Assembly: GCF_030463535.1 (NCBI RefSeq)
Contig: NC_132878.1
Coordinates: forward strand, 39,276,054-39,340,053
Reading direction: 5' to 3'
DNA length: 64,000 nucleotides
From: Salminus brasiliensis
Taxonomy: Eukaryota > Chordata > Actinopteri > Characiformes > Bryconidae
The translations under genes and the position numbers were made by a program. Under the pieces are notes generated by a model. It saw nothing but the letters and a program-made list of their open reading frames with translations. It made no database searches and was not told where the DNA came from. Below are positions 1 to 12,900 of the stretch, in pieces; the first letter of the stretch is position 1, and each line of letters starts with the position of its first letter.

Positions 1-1220
1 AACATGGCTAAGACCAAAGAGCTGTCCAAAGACACCAGAGACAAAATTGTAGACCTCCACAAGGCTGGAAAGGGCTACGGGGCAATTGCCAAGCAGCTTG
101 GTGAAAAAAGATCAACTGTTGGAGCAAATATTAGAAAATGGAAGAAGCTAAACATGACTGTCAATCTCCCTCGGACTGGGGCTCCATGCAAGATCTCACC
201 TCGTGGCGTATCAATGATCCTAAGAAAGGTAAGGAATCAACCCAGAACTACACGGGAGGAGCTGGTCAATGACCTGAAGAAAGCTGGCACCACTGTTTCC
301 AAGGTTACTGTGGGTAATACACTAAGACGTCATAGTTTACAGTCATGCATGGCACGGAAGGTTCCCCTGCTTAAATCAGCACACGTCCAGGCCCGTCTTA
401 AGTTTGCCCATTACCATTTGGATGATCCAGAGGAGTCATGGGAGAAAGTTCTGTGGTCAGATGAGACCAAAATAGAACCTTTTGGTCTTAATTCCACTCG
501 CCATGTTTGGAGGATGAAGAATGATGAGTAATATCCCAAAAACACCATCCCTACTGTGAAGCATGGGGGTGGAAGCATCGTGCTTTGGGGGTGTTTTTCT
601 GCACATGGGACAGGACAACTGCACTGTATGAAGGAGAGGATGACCGGGGCCATGTATTGCGAGATTTTGGGGAACAACCTCCTTCCCTCAGTTAGAGCAC
701 TGAAGATGGGTCGTGACTGGGTCTTTCAACATGACAATGACCCAAAGCACACAGCCAGGATAACCATGGAGTGGCTCCGTAAGAAGCATATCAAGGTTCT
801 GGAGTGGCCTTGCCAGTCTCCAGACCTAAACCCTATGGAAAATCTTTGGAGGGAGCTCAAACTCTGTGTTTCTCAGTGACAGCCCAGAAACCTGGCTGAT
901 CTGGAGAAGATCTGTATGGAGGAATGGGCCAAAATCCCTGCAGCAGTGTGTGAAAACCTGGTGAAAAACTACAGGAAACGTTTGACCTCTGTAGTTGTAA
1001 ACAAAGGCTACTGTACCAAATAATAACATTGATTTTCACAGGTGTTCAAATACTTATTTGCAGCAGTAACACACAACTAAATTATTAAAAAATCATACAT
1101 TGTGATTTTTTTTTTAGATTATGTCTCTCACAGTGGACATGCACCTAAGATGAAAATTTCAGACCCCTCCATGATTTCTAAGTGGGAGAACTTGCAAAGT
1201 TCAAATACTTATTTTCCTCA
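1..1220 (+). mobile_element. Tc1/mariner DNA transposon, left end outside the window
   Basis: The element contains a Tc1 transposase pseudogene (4-1023) followed by a 3' non-coding stretch. An internal repeat (gttcaaatacttatttgc, about 1044-1061) and a terminal copy (gttcaaatacttatttt, 1199-1215) match the usual fish Tc1 terminal repeat with its internal direct repeat. The outermost bases seem eroded, since the sequence runs straight into a TATA-rich stretch after 1220. The left terminal repeat must lie just before base 1. Confidence 0.9.
4..1023 (+). pseudogene. Tc1-family transposase, inactivated by two in-frame stops
   Basis: In one frame the reading runs from ATG at 4 to TAA at 1021-1023, about 339 codons, the normal length for Tc1 transposases. 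In-frame stops at 529-531 (TAA) and 877-879 (TGA) break it. The N-terminal helix-turn-helix region ([27 protein letters not shown]) and the DDE catalytic blocks ([24 protein letters not shown]) are all readable. The TGA follows VSQ, where relatives have arginine, so a CGA-to-TGA CpG transition is the simple explanation. There is no frameshift, so the copy is fairly young but dead. Confidence 0.93.
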
Positions 1221-4200
1221 TATACAATATATACAATTCTATGTTTATAAATATATAAATATATATACAATTCTTAGTAACAAGAACTTTGTTGGAACCT
1301 AAATATGGACATTTATATAAATATTAATTATATATCACTGGGCTTAAAAGATCAACAGGGATAGTTGAATAGAGAATAGGAAATCATCCAGATCCAACTA
1401 CACACTACCATTCAAGCATTTGAAATAATTTGTCCTATGAATATTTTTTGTTTGTTTGTTTTATGCACAGTAATAACTTGTACATATTTAACTATTGTAA
1501 ACAAAACACCAAATGGTACTTGTAGGTGTTTAGATAGATATTTGAAGTCATTTTGAGAGTAGCTGACATTTCATTTCTGTCTAAAAATCAAACAAACAAA
1601 CAAACAAAAAGCAAACAGTATATTTATTTGGCTGTTTTGGAAAATTTATGTGATAATTCATATACTGTAATTGACTGTAATCTGTTTACAGTCATTTGTT
1701 ATCTGCCTCATGATCTACAGACCTGTTCATCATTCTGGATTCTTAAGGAAAACATAAGACAGTAAGTGATATTATTATACTAGTAATATTATATACTATT
1801 TACAATTTAAAATGTAAAAAATCTTTGGTAATAAAAAATATTTGGTAATATAAGTAAAAATAAGAAAAATAAGTAAAAACAATTCAAGACTGTGGTTTTA
1901 CAATGAATTCATTTATTCCTAAGTGTAACCCTGCATTCTTACGATAAAGCAGAATAAAGAAAGGGTTTAAACACTGATATTAGCACAGGGAAAACTGAAA
2001 TTAGAAATTAGACACTGGAGACTGAACTACAGTTTAGAAAGAAATGAGGTGGAAAATGTGACATTTTGTCATTAAAGCATATTGGGGGTGGGCAGAGCTT
2101 ACATATCATACTGCAACCAGCCAGCAAAGGCACTAGACCTGTGGTTGCTTTCATGATTTTCTACAGTCATTGCCAAAAACCAAGCACAGTAGGGTCGTAT
2201 GCATTTGATTTCAGTGAATGTGCACTGGAACATAGGTATGTTGAAAATAGCAATAGTTTGGGGACCCCTGGTCACAATTTCTGTTACTGTGAAATAGCTG
2301 AGCAAGTTAAAGGTGACACATTTCTTTAATATCTTAAGCAAGCAAGGTTCAAAATAACAAAATAGGCTTCTTGCACCTTCACCTTCGGCTAGGTTCAGCT
2401 GTCTTCTTTTCATCTTCATCTTATAATTACAGAAGGTGTGAGGTTTGCTTCCAGAATGTGCTGATATTCAGTGAAATCCATTCTTCCTTCTAGCAGTGAA
2501 ATGTTCCCTGTGCCTTTGGCTACAACACGAGCCCAAATCATAACGTATGGATGATGATCCATTTAACATTCAGAGAGATATTCTTTTCATGGAATTTTGC
2601 ACCTTTCTTCCTACCTTAGTTCTATTTTTATCAATCCACATGACTTGTTTCCAAAATGCATGAGGTTTTAATATAAAATGCAAATGTTTAGACATTTCTT
2701 TGAAAACCTCTAAAGCTAAATTTTGTGGTGAGAACACAAGAGAGATTTTCTTCTGATGAGTCTTCAAAGAAGATCACAGTTGTGCAGGTGTTGCTGCACA
2801 GTAGAACAATACAGAGTCTGCTGACTGTTTTATTTTAGTAGCAAATCTAGGAGTGGTTCTTTTTAAAGGTTTTATTGGTCTTACAGACCTCAAATTGACC
2901 TCCACTGTTCCTGGTAACTACCATTTCTGAATTACATTATGAACACTTTGCTATCATATAGTGTTCTCCTGCTTTGTGGGTATCAGGTATTTTAAGTTTC
3001 AGAGATCTAGGCAACTGCTTAGAGGAGCCCATGGCTGCTGATTGTTGGGACATGGATTGAGGAGTATTAACAATGACTGAATAAGTCATAGCCCTAGCCT
3101 AGTTAATGTCTGAGACTTTGGTAAAGGTTATCTGAGCTTAAAGCTCTTGGGAGGCTCATCCTTTTTCATGTTTTTGCTCTAAAATTGTACAAACCAAAAA
3201 TAATACATTAAGTTTGCTTAAGATTTTAAAATAATATTTTATCTTAAACTTCATGTCGTTTGGAGAGCAGTTTATCTTCTACTCACATAACTACTCACAA
3301 TAACGGAAATCCTGACTAGGTCTCCCCCTACTTTTGCACGACACTGCTGTTTTATTTATGTCTATACAAATGTGGTGTTCAGTTGTAATTTCATATTTCA
3401 AATTAATTCAATATTTCTAATTACACCAAAATACTTGATATCAAAAGTAAAAATAATAACACTGAGCAACACTAAGTAATAACACTGTGTGTAACAGTCA
3501 GCCTGGAACTGGAATGTAACACTTAAAGAGGCCTTCTGTTCGTAGATCATTTGTCTTAATATGGTCCCATTCCTAGTTCACATCCTGGAATAAACACTAA
3601 AGGATGACCCTTCCATTCTCTATGCGTGCATTAAATGATCATTCAGTACAAGCTAAAGATTCATTTTTTTGTGTTCTCACTCCATTATCTATATTATCTA
3701 TATTATTAAGTTGGATTCCAGTGTTTAGTAAAAGAGGTCAAAGTACTTACAAATAACCTGGGACAGAGCTTACAGTCTCCATAAAAAAATAAAAAAATAA
3801 AAAAAAAAACATGGATCCACCATGACTGTATAAAAACAAATCCCATATTAGCAAGACCTAAGTCATGCAAATGAATGTTTGTAATTGCAAATGACATACA
3901 AATGCTAAAATATGACAGACTAAATGAAAGCCCCCATCCCATTGTTTTTATAACATTTGAATAATGTTTGTGTAAAAACTACTGTAACAATAACAATGTT
4001 AATGTTACAGTGCATTTAATACTGATACTTGTAAATGAGCTCTGTTCTCATTAGCATACGCTCCAGTATGACTGTAATAAGCTGCCCTGGCGAATATATA
4101 TGCAAATGCATTGTTTTTTGTGACTTCACAAAATCCATAAATTGAAAATGGACTGTTTTTGCAGCTGGGTTTCCATATATGGAATGCATGGACTGGCGAG

Positions 4201-4806
4201 TGAATGGTACCACAGTATGTATTATAACTAACAATGTAATCTGATTTTTCCTGATCAATTCTTTAAACAAATTGCATAAAAGTCCCATATTAAAAAAGCA
4301 CCCAAATCATGTAGGCTAATACCGAAACAGCTTAAAATCCCCAAACACATACTTTTCAACCAAGGAACTTTCCTATTAAAATAAAATTGTAATGAATCAT
4401 TCTCAAGTTACCGGGAGGTTTAATTACAGTGTTTCTAAAGGCAAATATTGCCTAAATACTGCAGCCAACCATCAAGGTTGACCTCCAGGCCCATCATTGA
4501 TTTAAAGATCAATTCAATTTCTAAACACCTGAAAACCTCAGAACTTGTGGTCAAGCTATTATCCATGTTCCAAACAATAAACAAGTCTTTAGCAAGACTG
4601 GTTTCCTTTGTGAGTGGTTCCTTTGCTGGTTGTCCTCATTCCATCATTGGTGTACAGTCTGCCAAAACAAAATTAAGCTTTTTGTGTCGTAAAAAAAAAA
4701 AAAATCTTTGGTTGAACGTCCTGAATGGTCTTCTGTCAACAGTGGTCACCAGTAGGACATTGTAAAGTACTGTCTGTATGGCTCCAGTATCTCTTTTGTC
4801 TTTGGC
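1221..4806. other. AT-rich sequence downstream of slc22a16, no gene recognised
   Basis: This lies beyond the 3' end of the minus-strand transporter gene. It is AT-rich, with short homopolymer runs (for example the A-run at 3785-3810). Open frames here are short and unlike any protein I know. The 3' UTR and poly(A) site of slc22a16 should fall in the right part of it, but I could not fix the site. Confidence 0.5.
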
Positions 4807-4983
4807 TCAGGCTTTACTGTCCGTCAGCTTCATCTTCACCCCATCCTCTCTTGTCTTCTTCTTGCTGAGCTTAGTACCCAGAGCCTCTGCCTCCTCCAGG
4901 GTGGAGGTGAGGGGTTCCCCGAGCGTCTCAGGCAGGAATAAGGTCAGAACTCCAATAATAAAGGCAAGGATGCCCACAATAAG
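4807..4983 (-). CDS. slc22a16: slc22a16 exon 9: TM12 and C-terminus with stop
   Basis: 177 nt after acceptor atacag. It encodes LIVGILAFIIGVLTLFLPET, LGEPLTSTLEEAEALG and a lysine-rich cytoplasmic tail ending LTDSKA before the stop (4809-4807). The LPETLG motif ends the last membrane helix as in all SLC22 proteins. Confidence 0.93.
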   Translation of the reverse strand, partial: LIVGILAFIIGVLTLFLPETLGEPLTSTLEEAEALGTKLSKKKTREDGVKMKLTDSKA

Positions 4984-6909
4984 CTGTATCATAAAGCAAT
5001 GAAACAGATTTAGACATGATTTCTTTAAATTACTCTTAAAACATAGGGGAAACACTTGCTATGAGAAGCATCTCAGTTCATAAAGGAAAGCCCATGTGTT
5101 TATTGTTATGCTTCTCACTGTAACCTGAGGCCTATCTCAGGAAGAAGCATTTCTTGCTTAGCCAGCTAACATTAAGCTTGGTTGGATCTGAACCTGGCTT
5201 TTCTGTTCCACAATGATGAATAACTGCTCGAGGGCAGGGTAAATCCAGGATCTCAGATAATAAACAGTATGATTTTGAGCATTATTAGAGATACAAATAT
5301 GCTTGGTAGGCTAAGCATAACCTGTTCCAGTTCACAGTACGACCCACGCTATTACGTATTATGTACTACACTATGTATCACTGCATGGCTGAAGTTACTT
5401 GAAGGGGTAACCTTGTTAACCTTGCTCTACTTGTCATATTTTTACAGAACATTTGCTTATGCTTTTTATGACAACTACAAATAAACCTACTGAAACATTA
5501 GAAAGGCCTATTTCAACAATCAGCTGTTTCTGAGGTGAAATGACATCAGGATTTATAAATGTCTTCGTAGACATAAGCTCCTCTGACAAAACATTGCGTA
5601 ACTTTGCGTGTTTAAGGTGGTAGTAACTTCAGGTTCCTGCAGATGACTCTGTACGAGGATGATATAGCTATGAATACCTGCGGGGTGTGTGATGTTTGCA
5701 AAGGAATGATTGAATAAAAGGAGTGATTGCATTCGGGCGTGCCAAAGGCCATAGTGTTAAGGAAGTAGCTGAATATGAAGGTGTATGGAAGCATTCGGTT
5801 ATACAGGTCTACTAGCAGTGGCAGAATCCCCAGTCTACAGGACATTCTCCACAGAATTGTGGCTGAAAGGGACCACCGGTGTGTGTCACAGCTTGTGAAT
5901 AAAAATTGCTTCTAGAAGTCAGCGCAGGTCCTTCACCATCAAAGAACACTCTTTAGGGAATTGCAGACCATCATCATATGGAGCAGAGTGGCACGCAAGA
6001 GGCTGTACTCATTTCTGCTCAAGATTAAAGAGAAAGAGGAGAACTTCCTGTAGACTGGGGTTTTTGTCACTGCTGGTAGACCCGTATGGCCATACTCTTC
6101 GATATACCTGCAAATTTGGCTGCTTCCCTCACACTATGGTCTTTGGCACAACCAAATGCAATCACTCTTAACTGTACACTTACTGCACTGTATCACCTCT
6201 TCTCAATCTATGAATCCCGCCATCTGAACTTACAACCACCTTAAACACGCAAGGTGACTAATTTTCTGTCAGGAGAGCTTATATCAGCTATATCAGCGCA
6301 AAAGGGTTATGCAAGTGAACTATGAACGCTGCCCATCAGTAAACTATAAGATACGTATGACAAAAAAAATGCTATGGGCAATGTCAGCCATGCTACAGTA
6401 GCTAGCTAGCAATGTTATAGTTATAGCCAGTGAATTCTTTTCTTAGCTATTTAAGCATATTGTTGATGTCACACATACTTCTCCAGTATCATTTAACGCT
6501 CTTTAATTGTGCATAAAACATGCTTCACATTTAACTAGTCTGTGTGTATAATTAGAAAAATGGTGGTGTGTATACCTGAGGTAGGTAGACCCAGACGTCA
6601 GCAAGGTAGACGCAGAAAGGAGCCACCACACTCCCAACCCGACACATCATACTACCAGTGCCCACCGCCAGCGACCTGCAAAGGTATAGACATTACTCTA
6701 CACCTCACACTTTACATATACTGCACATAACTTTACTCTGTTTTTCACTGTATAATGCACATGCTGTATACTGCATACACACCTGATGACTGTGGGGTAC
6801 AGCTCACACGTGTACAAATAAACCAGGCCAAATGCAATGGCGATGGCAAACTTCCCTGTCATACTGAGAATAATCGCCAAGAACTCAATGTCCTGCAGTG
6901 AAGAGAGCG

Positions 6910-6949
<40 letters not shown>

Positions 6950-9900
6950 TATCTATTTCAGTGCACAGCTGTTGTTCAAGGTTTCTGGTAGCTTTGCTGA
7001 GTGAGGGTCTTAAAGGGAGGCCTTACATAGTGCCCTGAAACATACCAATGAATGAAAGTGAACAGTCAGTCAGTCGTTCCAATACTGCATATGGTCACTG
7101 TCACAGAAAAACCTTGTATCTCCAAAATGGTGATCTTAACCTTGAATGGAAGTTAATGTAAGACAATTGTATTTAAAGTCATTTTAGTGCTTTTCTATTG
7201 GTCTGTTTATAATGCAATTCTGACACAATGTCAAAAATTCAGCTGCTAGAATCAAATTGTCCAAAAAAAGAAGAAAAAAAACTGAAACGGAGATACAAGG
7301 GGTTATTTCTGACTTGAATTAAGAGAAATACTGTATATGACACTCCAACCCCCACCCCCACCCCAAGCCACCTACCATACAGCTTACAACAGGGCTATTT
7401 CAAGTCTTTGCAGCGTAGCTGTTAGGGCTCTACACTAACCTAGTTACTCTGTCAGTGTGGGTGTATAACATAAAGCACACTTGAACATAAAGCACACTTG
7501 ATATGTTAGGGGGCTACTGGTTGCACTGGTCCACTAAGTGTGTTTAAAAAATGGATTTACTGGGAAATGATTATATACACTGAGGACTGAAACCCACTGT
7601 TTGTGTGTTTTTAAAGGCTATTCAGCAACTGTATCACATTTTTTGCTTTTGAGATGAATCTACAGGACACCAACAGAAAATCAGCTAATAGTAGTGTACT
7701 AATAGACCAGTAAACAAAACAGCAAAAGTGTGCTGTACACTCATCAAGCTCTATTAGGAGAACTACACTAATAGCAGGTAGTAGTAGCCTCAATTCTTCC
7801 TGGCAGGAATTCCACAAAATGGACCACTTTTATGCTGCGTATCTCAGGTTTTTCCATATCCGAAGATGTTCCATTGGATTTAGATCCAGTGACTGGGAAG
7901 GTCACTGAATGAACTCATCATGCTGGGAGTAGTTGTTAGAAGATAAAGTAAAACACACTCACAAACACACACACACACTCACTCACTATGGGACACACAG
8001 TCATACACAGCTGCATGTTAATCATTCTTCCAGTTGACCAGGTCAGCCTCACTCTTATCTAAAGATGATCCTTTAATGATCCTATGACATTCCCAATGTT
8101 AGTCAACAAACATTGCCTATGTCATAGGTCTATCTAGTTCCCTAGGTTCAAATGTTTTTAAGGAGCTCGCGCTAAGAGCTGAGGTCTGTTTTCAAAGCAC
8201 TTCATTTCCTGACTGAGAACAGCATGCCGTGCTAAGTAAACACACACCACCGGTCAGGAGGTTCATGGACGAGTGTTCTGCCCCCTCTCCATTTCCCTCG
8301 GCAGACCACCTTCGCTCTGCTTTAGTGTCCCTCTGTTTACCTAATGTCCTCTGTCATTTAAGAGTTTGAGGGGACAAAGTTCTTCCCTGTTTGGGGAGTT
8401 TAATTTGGCATTAGCATTTTGGTGGCAGTCCAACAAAAACAGACGTAAACACAGAGTGTTCAGCTTGAGCCCTGTACACACACGCATGCATACACACACA
8501 CATAGAGCGGGGGGAAATAAATAAAGGAAGACATTACTTAAGACTAGGGCTGGGAAGCGTGACTGCATGTCGTCATTATTTTGATAAATTTGATTTAGAA
8601 CAAATATTTAGAACCTAGAAAGAACAGCAATCGATGTATTGTAGCCAGCGGCTGAAAGATTTAAGGGCAATGGTGGATCTGAATGATTGGATGGGAAGCC
8701 GGGGGTTGCTTATGGAATGCACAAGAAACAGGTGTACTGTTTTACTGTTCTTGTCAAGTTCTTCTTTTATTTATACAGAGCTAACTGTATTAACTGTATA
8801 ACTGTGTTAATTCTATACCTGTAACTGTCTGCTGCATTCTTCATTTACTGGCTTGCTGTAGATTTAAAACCCTGATGCTGGCCTACAAAGACTAAAAATG
8901 GATCTGCCCCTCCCGACCTGACGGTGACGGTCAAAACCTGATCCATATTAAGAAAACTTTGAGCTTCAAGTACATGTCAGCTTGACCCACCATATTTAAA
9001 GACATCTTAGACGTCCCCTGGAGTCGGTCAACGTTGACTGAAGACCCATCTCTTTCAAGAGCACCTAACCTAACTCAACTGCTTTGACATTCAGTGTAGT
9101 GTAGTGTATATACTGCGTATTTTTTGTATCTAGGTATCAGTACTGACTTTCATATGTGGCAGTATCTAATTTTAGTAGTATCTTTATACTCTAGCCTGTC
9201 ATCTAGCTAGGGATATGAGTGGGCAACTAATCACTTCTGTAAGTTACTCTGGATGAGAGCCCTGATATAACTTTATGTAACTGTATAAACTGTAGCTGTT
9301 TGGGTGTTGATGAAAAGCTTATTTTTGCATGTGTTGAATAAAAAATAGCTTTGCTGGTACATTTTGTCAATTCCCCCTCATTCACAAACCTCAGAAAAAC
9401 AAATATTCTGATACCCTGCTATCACATCTTTGAGGGTTGTGGTGTATTTTTGGTATATTGATCGCCCTTCCTAAACACATATGCGCAGACAAAAAACATA
9501 CCCGTACCTGAGGTACTGCGATGATGAGCATGCAGGCTACTCCACTAAGCAGCAGTGCTGGAGCGCAGGTCTTTCTCCTGCCCACCCGGTCCATCGCAAA
9601 GCAGCCAATCACATACGAGGGCAGCTCAACTGCACCTGTCAACAGCCAGTCAAACACAAAAGTCAACTTTGTGTACCAACCTGTGTCCCTAAGATGAACT
9701 TTACCCTAAAACATACAACTACACTGACATTATGGTATGTGTGTGTATATGTGTGTGTGTATGTGTTTGTGTGTGTGCAGAGTCTCAAAATGGAGATCTA
9801 TGAGACAATTTGTGTATTTAACCCACAATAGATAGAAGATTAGGTCTGTACACAAACTTATTCTAATTTATACATCATGATTTATGGGCACATGTTTAGA

Positions 9901-12900
9901 ATATCTGCTATATGCTTGTGTTTATGCTTTTGTTTCCAAATAATAATGTAGGGTAATTATTTCATATTAGGTTAATTTTGCCAGAATTACACTAATACAC
10001 ACACAGTCTCCTTACCAGCCAGGAAGAGGTTGACATACTGGTTTCCTCCAAGATTGACGGAGCCAAGGCTGAATACATAGTAGCCAAGCGAGCCGATGAA
10101 CCAGATGGACCAGCAAGTGGCGCTGCGGCCAGCCATCTTCCAGCTACCAAACATGTCCAGGATACTCAGCTTCTTCTCTGGTTGTTCCGATTCGCGTTCA
10201 TAGATTTGCCCATCCTTCATCAAAGGCTTCCCACTATTCTCTATCAAGTCTGACACCTATACCACAAGCAGAAAAAATCACTTATTATTATAAACAATTA
10301 TTGCGCAGGGGAGTATATTTCTGACTTCACGTCAATGCAGTTTTGACTCTTAATAATATGATTCAATTTCCACTCTCAGATTTGACTCCTAGTTGACTTG
10401 TTAAATGATAATACTATAATAACCATAATAAGTCTTTATTTATATAGCACCATTTTTATATTTATATATAGAAAGAGTGAAAAATTAATCCCAAACAACA
10501 TGGGGAGTGTAAAATACTGAATATGCAAAGTGTAAGCTAGCCTAGACATGTTATATAGCAGAATTTAACTTGTGTCCTATACACATGTTAAATTACCATA
10601 CCATGACCTAGTGTTGTAGGACTCTGAACTTTTTCCATTAAAGCCATTGCACAATGCCATTTACCATCATGTAGCATGACATAGTAGGTATAGAACAAAA
10701 GAGGTACATGCTATGTATGTGCTATGAATGTCATATAAATGTGTTGTGCTAATAAACGGCAGGTTCTAGCTGACATTCACTCATTTTGTTTGGTCTGAGT
10801 TTACTACGCTTTGTGTGTGTTAAAGGTGAAAAAAGACCAGGCTACTAAAGCTAGGTGTCTGTTTAAATCTCTGTGTAAATTTCAGCCACAGGTCGGCCTG
10901 GACTTGAGGCCCGGTCTCAACATGACTTTAATTTAACATATGGCAGAATGCCAGGGCATGTTTTTCACATTATATAATAACAATTGATGGAATGGATGTT
11001 GTTGCTGGTAAAGGGCATGGACAGATCATCTCCATCATTTGCTTCCAAACGTTACCCTAGTTTGACTAAGACTATAATATGTAAAGTATATATTATGTGT
11101 AATGAATGATAGTGAATGTACAATGAATAACAAAGTAATTTGATTGTATCCATGTTCTTATTTAAATATTTATGTAGATTTTATATATATGGGAAAAATA
11201 ACTAGTACTGAGAGGACCCAGAGAGGACAGCAGTGCTACCAGGTAAGACATATTAAGCACAGTTCTTGTTACAGTGCTAAAAATACAGCTATGTATTTGT
11301 GGCTACTGTGAGTCGTTGCAGTGACCTAAACCAAAAGTAGAGCTCTCTTTTTCATGAGCCCACCATAAAAGGAAAATTTCACAACCTAAACACTCAATAA
11401 ATGCATTTTAAAAACCAAAAAAAAAATTATTTGCATTCCTCATATTTTCTGCAATGTTATTTCAGAGCATTGTGGGCTTTATAGTAAAAATTCTTCCACC
11501 AACTGAGCTGTATGTGATCCTGTAAATGATCTTAGGAGAGCCTGCCTCAGCCAAGCGAAGTAGTGTGGATGGGCTATAACGCTTGGCAAGATATGCCAGA
11601 GCTAGGCTATTAAAGGATTTAAATGCCACAGGCAAGACCTTGAGGTCGATGCGGAACTTAACAGGAAGCCAGTGTAAACAGAATAAGACCAGAGTAATAT
11701 GCTCAGACTTCCATTTCCAGGTAAGCACCTCCTAGGAGAATCCTACTGGAGCCTGCCTCTGGAGAGACAGCACAGCATCCAGTCAGTGAAACCTAAAAGT
11801 TGTCTATCCTAGAAGTTATGATTGCCTGAGTTAACTGGTCAATATCTGGTAAACTGGTGTTGTGATGTCAATATAGCCTAACAGATACTAATGAGATTCC
11901 AGTGATAAAGTATCATCCAGGGTTATACCAAGGTTGTTGACTGTAGACAAATACGTGCACCTTTATCCTTTATCCTTTATCCTTTTGGTTGCACTAAAAA
12001 ACCCTCATTGGTGGTCCTGTGGTGGTTCTTTCTATTGATGGATGGGCTATAGGGTGGCTGATAAATTGTGCAGCAGATGAGCTACAGTTGGTAACTGTAC
12101 ACCTAAGTACTCTTATATGGTTGGTGTATCTGATAAAATGGCCAAGCAAATTGCTAGCGGTCTATTTCTATGTGTAAATAAGCTGTGAATTTTAGCTTGG
12201 TCAAACAATTAGCACATTCTTTATTATAATAATTTTTAGAACTGATTATAGTTGACTGGGCCAATGTGATCAAAAAAGATCAAAATCTAAAATCAAACAG
12301 CAGAGCCATAGTCCAACAGGTCTATGCCATGCAGTCTAGTCACATTAGCACTGTAATGAACTCAGCTGTCGGGCTGCAGATGGCGAGATATCCCACCAGC
12401 TCTCAGTGGTAAGGTGATAGTGTTGGCTGCACTCCACGACTCTCAGTCTCATCGATGCTGTCTGCCCATGTGGCTTTGAGTGACCCGATGTAACAGGCAA
12501 AAGCAAGCAAAAACAAGCATGTGTTGTTCATATTACATTACAGCAACAGGGTCCTATTTGCTATGATTGCCTGTTTATTAGCTGGTGTCCTCACAAATAA
12601 GTTAATGCTCATTCCTATTCACATAGCCACTACCCATCATGAAACTAGGGCCACATCAGGGGGGGATAAATGCAAACATAACAGAGCCATATGCCCACTT
12701 ATCAACTTGGCCAGCATATAAAACACACTGCCTGTGTCACCTGGTCACAGTAGGGGCCTGACCTCAGGTTACCGTAGTAGATCTCATTTCCACACCTCAC
12801 GCAATGTCATAGAAGAACCAACTTTGGTTCTCATGTGATTATACTAAAGCCCATACTAATATCCTAAAGCTGTTACAATTAAACGTACTGGCAGCTAATT

